Source: Streptomyces sp. WZ.A104
Lineage (GTDB): Bacteria; Actinomycetota; Actinomycetes; Streptomycetales; Streptomycetaceae
Assembly: GCF_002382885.1 (NCBI RefSeq)
Contig: NZ_NWVL01000001.1
Span: 124,001 to 188,000, forward strand
Direction: 5' to 3'
DNA length: 64,000 nucleotides
How positions within the stretch are numbered: position 1 is the first letter of the stretch; each line of letters starts with the position of its first letter. A program made the position numbers and the translations under genes. This document shows positions 58,827 through 64,000 of this stretch, in pieces. The notes beneath the pieces were generated by a model. It saw only the letters and a list, made by a program, of their open reading frames with translations, searched no databases and was not told the DNA's origin.

Positions 58827-61302
58827 GCCCGTCAGTCCGTCCGGCCGACGGCTCCGGTGGTGCTGCTCGGAGGAGTTCGGTGAGGAGGCGTACGGCGCCG
58901 CGTTTGTGCAGGGGGTCGTTGCCGTTGCCGCACTTGGGGGACTGGATGCAGGAGGGGCAGCCCGCCTCGCACTCGCAGGAGGCGATGGCTTCACGGGTCG
59001 CCGTCAGCCACGTACGGGCGGTGTGGAAGGCGCGCTCGGCGAACCCGGCGCCGCCCGGGTGGCCGTCGTACACGAAGACCGTCGGCAGCAGGGTGTCCGG
59101 GTGGAGCGGTACCGATACGCCGCCGATGTCCCACCGGTCGCAGGTGGCGAAGAGGGGCAGAAGGCCGATCGAGGCGTGTTCGGCGGCGTGGAGGGCGCCG
59201 CCGAGGATCTCCGGGTTGATCCGGGCTGCGTCGAGCTGGTCCTCGGTGACGGTCCACCAGACGGCTCGGGTGCGCAGGGTCCGGGGCGGCAGGTCGAGCT
59301 TGGTCTCGCCCAGGACCTCGCCGGTGATGAGTTTGCGACGGAGGAAGGAGACGACCTGGTTGGTGACCTCGACGGAGCCGTAACAGAGCCGCCCCTGCCC
59401 CCAGGGGACTTCGGTGTCGGTCTCCAGGACGCTGATGGCCGTGGTGTCGCGGGCGACGGTGGAGTACGGCGGGTCGGCCTGCTCTACCAGGGCGACGGAG
59501 TCCTCCAGATCCAGTTTCCGGACCAGGTGGGTGCGGCCCTGGTGGAGATGGACGGCGCCCTCGTGGACGGCGGTGTGGGCGGCGGCCGCGTCGACGGTGC
59601 CCAGCAGGCGTCCGGTGCCCTCCTCGACGATCTGGACGGGGCGGCCGCCCCCGCCCCGGATGTCGGCGAGGTCGACGGCTCGTTCGCGGCGCGTCCAGTG
59701 CCAGCCCGACGCCCGCTTGCGCAGCAGCTTCGCCGCCTCCAGCTGCGGGAGCAGTTCGGGCACGGCGGGGCCGAAGAGCGCGATGTCGGTTTCGGTGAGG
59801 GGCAGTTCGGCGGCCGCCGCACACAGATGGGGGGCGAGGACGTAGGGGTTGTCCGGGTCCAGCACGGTCGACTCCACGGGCTGTTGGAACAGCGCCTCGG
59901 GGTGGTGCACCAGGTAGGTGTCCAGCGGATCGTCCCGGGCCACCAGGACGGCGAGGGCGCCCTGGCCCGAGCGGCCGGCGCGGCCCGCCTGCTGCCAGAG
60001 GGAGGCCCGGGTGCCCGGGTAGCCGGAGATGACGACCGCGTCGAGGCCGGAGACGTCGATGCCGAGCTCCAGGGCGGTGGTGGCGGCCAGTCCGAGCAGC
60101 TCGCCGGAGTGCAGCGCCCTCTCCAGGGCCCGCCGCTCCTCGGGGAGGTAACCGCCCCGGTAGGCGGCGATCCGCTTCGGCAGCGAGCGGTCCACCTCCG
60201 CGAGGCGCTCCTTGGCGATCACCGAGATCAGTTCGGCGCCGCGCCGGGAGCGTACGAAGGCGACCGAGCGGACGCCCTGGACGGTCAGGTCGGTGAGCAG
60301 CTCGGCGGTCTCGGCCGTCGCCGTACGGCGTACGGGGGCACCTTTCTCGCCGTGCAGGTCGGTCAGCGGGGGCTCCCAGAGGGCGAAGACCAGCTCGCCG
60401 CGCGGGGAGGCGTCGTCGGACACCTCACGGACCGGCAGGCCTGTGAGGCGCCCTGCGGCCACCGCGGGGTCCGCCGCGGTGGCCGAGGCGAGGAGGAAGA
60501 CCGGATCTGCCCCGTAGCGGGCACACAGGCGGCGCAGACGGCGCAGGACCTGGGCGACGTGCGAGCCGAAGACGCCCCGGTAGGTGTGGCACTCGTCGAT
60601 CACGACGTACCGCAGGGCGCGCAGGAAGGAGGACCAGCGGGGGTGGGAGGGCAGTATTCCGCGGTGCAGCATGTCGGGGTTGGTCAGGACGTAGTTCGCG
60701 TACTGGCGCACCCACTCGCGTTCCTCGACCGGGGTGTCGCCGTCGTAGACCGCGGGCCGGACGGCATTGCCGAGCGGAGCCGCCAGGGCTTTCACCGAGC
60801 GCCGCTGATCCGCTGCCAGGGCCTTGGTGGGGGCGAGGTACAGGGCGGTGGCGCCGCGGCCGTTCGGGGCCTCGGAGCCGTCCAGGAGGGTACTGAGGAC
60901 CGGTGCGAGGTACGCGAGGGACTTCCCGGAGGCCGTGCCGGTGGCGATCACGGCGGACTCGCCGTCCAGCGCGTGCTCGGCGGCGGTCGCCTGATGCGCC
61001 CACGGATGGTCGATTCCGGCTTTTTCGATCGCCGAGATCACTTCTGGCCGGATGCGATCCGGCCAGATGGCATGGGTTCCCGATCGTGGGGGCAGGTGCT
61101 CCGTATGAGTGATGCGCGCGGCCCGGCCCGCCCCTGTGGCGAGCCGGTCGAGGATCATGGCGGGAGAGGGGCGCGAGTCCCCACTCTCGGGTGGTCGTCC
61201 GGGACGGTGATTCTTGGCCATCGGCACCGAGTGTGTCACTGGCGTGACGGACAATGGTCCCAAGGCGTCGTGCATGGCTGCTGGTAAGTGATTGAATGCC
61301 AT
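58819..61302 (-). CDS. DEAD/DEAH-box helicase with DUF1998 (YprA/MrfA-like)
   Basis: 827 residues from ATG 61302. Motif I VIATGTASGKSLAYLAPVL, motif II VVIDECHTYRG (DECH), motif III LLASATAADP, motif VI QQAGRAGRSGQGALAVL. The C-terminal DUF1998 region has the four-Cys cluster CECEAGCPSCIQSPKCGNGN that binds zinc. MrfA-type enzymes are 3'-5' DNA helicases in mitomycin-damage repair; the same role is probable. It is divergent from bldG across only 79 bp. The upstream frame to 61479 overlaps bldG and is rejected. Confidence 0.92.
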   Translation of the reverse strand: MAFNHLPAAMHDALGPLSVTPVTHSVPMAKNHRPGRPPESGDSRPSPAMILDRLATGAGRAARITHTEHLPPRSGTHAIWPDRIRPEVISAIEKAGIDHPWAHQATAAEHALDGESAVIATGTASGKSLAYLAPVLSTLLDGSEAPNGRGATALYLAPTKALAADQRRSVKALAAPLGNAVRPAVYDGDTPVEEREWVRQYANYVLTNPDMLHRGILPSHPRWSSFLRALRYVVIDECHTYRGVFGSHVAQVLRRLRRLCARYGADPVFLLASATAADPAVAAGRLTGLPVREVSDDASPRGELVFALWEPPLTDLHGEKGAPVRRTATAETAELLTDLTVQGVRSVAFVRSRRGAELISVIAKERLAEVDRSLPKRIAAYRGGYLPEERRALERALHSGELLGLAATTALELGIDVSGLDAVVISGYPGTRASLWQQAGRAGRSGQGALAVLVARDDPLDTYLVHHPEALFQQPVESTVLDPDNPYVLAPHLCAAAAELPLTETDIALFGPAVPELLPQLEAAKLLRKRASGWHWTRRERAVDLADIRGGGGRPVQIVEEGTGRLLGTVDAAAAHTAVHEGAVHLHQGRTHLVRKLDLEDSVALVEQADPPYSTVARDTTAISVLETDTEVPWGQGRLCYGSVEVTNQVVSFLRRKLITGEVLGETKLDLPPRTLRTRAVWWTVTEDQLDAARINPEILGGALHAAEHASIGLLPLFATCDRWDIGGVSVPLHPDTLLPTVFVYDGHPGGAGFAERAFHTARTWLTATREAIASCECEAGCPSCIQSPKCGNGNDPLHKRGAVRLLTELLRAAPPEPSAGRTDGQA

Positions 61303-61381
61303 CGCGGCTGGCGATCCGTCCCCTGGCCTCCGTCGGGGAGACTGAGGGGCGACCGCTCGATAGCAAGGTGCTGGAGGATCC

Positions 61382-61735
61382 GTGGACCTGTCCCTGTCGA
61401 CTCGCAATGTGTCCGGCCCTGGTGGCGACCGTACGGTCGTCGAGGTCGGTGGCGAGATTGATGTGTATACCGCGCCCAAGCTGCGCGAGCAGTTGGTCGA
61501 GTTGGTGAATGACGGCAGCTACCACCTGGTTGTCGACATGGAAGGTGTCGACTTCCTCGACTCCACCGGCCTCGGCGTGCTCGTGGGTGGCTTGAAGCGT
61601 GTCCGGGCCCATGAGGGCTCGTTGCGCCTGGTCTGCAACCAGGAGCGCATTCTCAAGATCTTCCGGATCACAGGTCTGACCAAGGTGTTCCCGATTCACA
61701 CCACGGTCGACGAGGCTGTCGCCGCCACCGACTGA
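61382..61735 (+). CDS. bldG: anti-sigma factor antagonist BldG
   Basis: 117 residues from GTG 61382, directly after GGAGGATCC. STAS fold with [20 protein letters not shown] and the phosphorylation site [16 protein letters not shown], Ser61 here. From memory the S. coelicolor protein has the serine at 57; a short SGPG insertion at residues 11-14 explains the shift. BldG binds anti-sigma factors when unphosphorylated and is required for aerial hyphae and antibiotic production. Co-transcribed with the downstream anti-sigma gene in S. coelicolor. Confidence 0.95.
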   Translation: MDLSLSTRNVSGPGGDRTVVEVGGEIDVYTAPKLREQLVELVNDGSYHLVVDMEGVDFLDSTGLGVLVGGLKRVRAHEGSLRLVCNQERILKIFRITGLTKVFPIHTTVDEAVAATD

Positions 61736-61934
61736 GGTCGGAGTGGACCGGCCCCCGGGCCGGTCGGCAGGTAGCGAACAGGCCGGCAGCGGCAGCGCAT
61801 GGGCCGCGACGGGCGGGCGGTCGACCTTCGGGTCGGCTGTCGGCCTTGTCGGCTTCCGGAAGAGGAGAGCAGGGGTGCCGGGCCACAAGCCCGGGGCCCC
61901 TGAGGCGTACGCCCGAACGTTCGAGGGGGATGGC

Positions 61935-62405
61935 ATGGCCACCGTTGAACTCCGCTTCAGCGCCCAGCCTGAACATGTCAGGACGGCCCGCCTGGTGGCG
62001 GCCGCCGTGGCGCGCCGGGCCGGCGTCGACGAGGCGGTGCTCGACGAGGTCAGGCTCGCCGTCGGCGAGGCGTGCAGCCGTGCCGTGGGGCTGCACCGTA
62101 GCCACGGCATCACCGAGCCGGTCAGCGTCGCGCTGACCGAGGACGAGAAGGCGTTCTCCATCGAGGTCGGGGACAGCGTTCCCGGCCCCGGCAGCGATTC
62201 CGCAACGTCCAAAGCGCGCAACGGCGCCGGTGGGTCCGGGGCGGGGCTGGACGAGCCCGATCCCGAGACCGACGCTGAGGGCGAGGACGAGATGGGCCTC
62301 GCGGTCATCAGCGGCCTCGTCGACGATGTGGAGGTCCGCTCCGGTGCGGCCGGCGGGGTGATCCGCATGAGCTGGCCGACGGCCGATGCGGTGGCGCGTC
62401 CCTGA
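61935..62405 (+). CDS. BldG-associated anti-sigma factor (RsbW-like)
   Basis: 156 residues from ATG 61935, with GGGGGA 5 nt upstream. HATPase-like fold: VELRFSAQPEHVRTARLVAA, VLDEVRLAVGEACSRAVGLH (N-box region) and EDEMGLAVISGLVDDVEVRS (G1-like). The N-box Asn normally found in kinase-active members is Arg (GEACSRAV), and a disordered Gly/Glu-rich loop of about 35 residues is inserted before the G box. It probably partners BldG. The 199-bp gap after bldG has no gene. Confidence 0.88.
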   Translation: MATVELRFSAQPEHVRTARLVAAAVARRAGVDEAVLDEVRLAVGEACSRAVGLHRSHGITEPVSVALTEDEKAFSIEVGDSVPGPGSDSATSKARNGAGGSGAGLDEPDPETDAEGEDEMGLAVISGLVDDVEVRSGAAGGVIRMSWPTADAVARP

Positions 62406-62460
62406 GGGCCCCGACGCCCTTTGCCCGGCGGAGACCCGCAGGCGATGTTCAGTTTTCCGA

Positions 62461-62485
62461 GGCCCTGCTGAGCAGGGCCTTTTTT
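62461..62485 (+). terminator. intrinsic terminator with T-run after the bldG operon
   Basis: GGCCCTGC (62461-62468), TGA loop, GCAGGGCC (62472-62479), then TTTTTT (62480-62485). This is a textbook terminator, uncommon in Streptomyces, 56 nt past the anti-sigma stop. Confidence 0.9.
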
Positions 62486-62660
62486 CTTGAGTCTCTTCGT
62501 GTAATGCGCTTGCTCCATTACTGCATTCGAGCAGGATCCCTCCGTTGATCTTTCGGCGTTGGGGGGAGAGCGATCAATTCTCTTCCTGCCCACTGTTTTG
62601 ATCAGGTTCCGCTCCCTACAATCCGTCCACGTCTTGAGCGCTGAGCGTCAAGGAGGACGT

Positions 62661-64000
62661 ATGGCGGAGTTCCTCACCACCCCAATGGCAGCACTGACGC
62701 AAGAATCCGCATTTTCCGACCGACCCGTCTCCCTCGCGGCGGCGGTACTCACCGGCGACAACCGGCTGATCATCATCGTGGTGGCGGCCGTCGCCGTCGC
62801 CGCGCTGGTCGTCGCCCAACTGCTCGTACGCCAGGTCCTGGCCGCCGGTGAGGGCACCGAACGCATGAAGGAGATCGCGGCGGCGGTCCAGGAGGGCGCC
62901 AACGCCTATCTGGCCCGGCAGTTGCGCACGGTCGGCGTTTTCTCCGTCGTCGTGTTCTTCCTGTTGTTCCTGCTGCCGGCCGACAACTGGTCGCAACGTG
63001 CGGGGCGTTCGCTGTTCTTCCTGGTAGGTGCGCTTTTCTCGGCGGCGACCGGATACATCGGCATGCGGCTCGCCGTACGGAGCAATGTGCGAGTGGCCGC
63101 GGCCGCGCGGGAAGCGACTCCCGCGGAAGGCGAACCGGAAAAGGATCTCACCGCCGTCTCGCACAAAGCGATGAAGATCGCTTTCCGTACCGGTGGCGTG
63201 GTCGGAATGATCACGGTGGGGCTCGGCCTGCTCGGGGCCTCCTGCGTGGTGCTCGTCTACGCCGCCGACGCGCCCAAGGTGCTGGAGGGCTTCGGCCTCG
63301 GCGCGGCGCTGATCGCCATGTTCATGAGGGTCGGTGGCGGGATCTTCACGAAGGCCGCCGACGTGGGCGCCGACCTCGTCGGCAAGGTCGAGCAGGGCAT
63401 CCCGGAGGATGACCCGCGCAACGCCGCGACCATCGCCGACAACGTGGGCGACAACGTCGGTGACTGCGCGGGCATGGCCGCCGACCTCTTCGAGTCCTAC
63501 GCCGTCACGCTCGTCGCCGCGCTCATCCTCGGGACCGCCGCGTTCGGCGACTCCGGACTCGCCTTCCCTCTGATGGTTCCGGCGATCGGTGTCGTCACCG
63601 CGATGATCGGGATCTTCGCGGTCGCCCCGCGCCGCACCGACCGCAGCGGGATGACCGCCATCAACCGAGGCTTCTTCATCTCCGCGGTGATCTCGCTCGC
63701 CCTGGTGGCCGTCGCCGCCTTCGCCTATCTGCCGTCCTCGTACGCCGAACTGGACGGGGTCACCGACGAGGCGATCACCGGGCACGGTGGCGACCCGAGG
63801 ATCTTCGCCCTGGTCGCGGTCGCCATCGGCATCGTGCTGGCCGCGCTCATCCAGCAGCTCACCGGCTACTTCACCGAGACCAACCGCCGCCCCGTCCAGG
63901 ACATCGGGAAGTCCTCGCTGACCGGACCGGCCACCGTGGTGCTCGCGGGCATCTCCATCGGCCTGGAGTCGGCCGTCTACACCGCGCTGCTGATCAGCCT
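62661..64000 (+). CDS. hppA: membrane-bound proton-translocating pyrophosphatase (3' end outside window)
   Basis: 446 codons from ATG 62661 (AAGGAGGACGT upstream) to the window edge, open throughout. Membrane segments alternate with the conserved PPi site: GGGIFTKAADVGADLVGKVE, GIPEDDPRNAATIADNVGDN and VGDCAGMAADLFESYAVT. It hydrolyses pyrophosphate to pump protons. The 255-bp gap before it contains the bldG terminator and a less GC-rich stretch (62500-62650) that probably holds its promoter. Confidence 0.96.
   Translation, partial: MAEFLTTPMAALTQESAFSDRPVSLAAAVLTGDNRLIIIVVAAVAVAALVVAQLLVRQVLAAGEGTERMKEIAAAVQEGANAYLARQLRTVGVFSVVVFFLLFLLPADNWSQRAGRSLFFLVGALFSAATGYIGMRLAVRSNVRVAAAAREATPAEGEPEKDLTAVSHKAMKIAFRTGGVVGMITVGLGLLGASCVVLVYAADAPKVLEGFGLGAALIAMFMRVGGGIFTKAADVGADLVGKVEQGIPEDDPRNAATIADNVGDNVGDCAGMAADLFESYAVTLVAALILGTAAFGDSGLAFPLMVPAIGVVTAMIGIFAVAPRRTDRSGMTAINRGFFISAVISLALVAVAAFAYLPSSYAELDGVTDEAITGHGGDPRIFALVAVAIGIVLAALIQQLTGYFTETNRRPVQDIGKSSLTGPATVVLAGISIGLESAVYTALLIS

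Noticed and set aside
58906..61287. 793-codon plus-strand frame opposite the helicase
   Set aside because: Shadow of the DEAD-box helicase gene; composition is Gly/Val/Asp-rich without family features.

Overview
The window is high-GC actinobacterial chromosome, almost certainly Streptomyces. The gene content and order around 22-64 kb (a bifunctional penicillin-binding protein beside wblA, two ArsA-type ATPases, crp, nth, a MarP-type protease, nhaA, acsA, a tad pilus cluster, a DUF1998 helicase, bldG with its anti-sigma partner, hppA) is the developmental and core-metabolism neighbourhood I remember from Streptomyces coelicolor. GTG/ATG starts with ATGA or GTGA overlaps and GC-rich hairpin terminators fit this.

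The left third (about 1-21 kb) is accessory. It opens with a methyltransferase / dimethylformamidase-like pair (minus strand), divergent from an XRE-NB-ARC-WD40 STAND NTPase (two predicted seven-bladed propellers) that forms a likely operon with an ARMT1-like DUF89 phosphatase. A decayed stretch follows: a frameshifted CYTH remnant, two unrelated nucleotidyltransferases and two overlapping DUF317 genes, the second of which seems to start at CTG. From about 10.5 to 19.4 kb lies an integrated mobilizable element: a leftward replication/mobilization operon (Rep-like protein, DnaC-like ATPase with a CTG start, membrane protein, MobC, relaxase, small protein), a broken XRE regulator, an excisionase and a tyrosine integrase that carries a LacI-type helix-turn-helix insert. 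A family of inverted repeats sits at both ends of the leftward operon. Next to the integrase, before a tRNA-Pro(CGG) gene that is the likely attachment locus, is a two-gene unit of a TIR-like effector and a zinc-ribbon protein, a candidate defence cargo.

The right two thirds are mostly vertically inherited: cell-wall synthesis (PBP), developmental regulators (wblA, crp, bldG, orphan LuxR), DNA repair (nth), NUDIX enzymes, acetate activation (acsA), Na+/H+ exchange (nhaA), a Fic-fold protein with an inactive-looking motif, a HAD phosphatase, and a tad/Flp pilus operon (tadZ-A-B-C, a DUF4244 pilin-like protein, TadE- and TadG-like pseudopilins). The last tad gene has no stop codon before the neighbouring genes. 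A defective IS5-type element sits at 42966-43908, flanked by CTAG. The window ends inside hppA. All calls come from reading the sequence; no database search was run.
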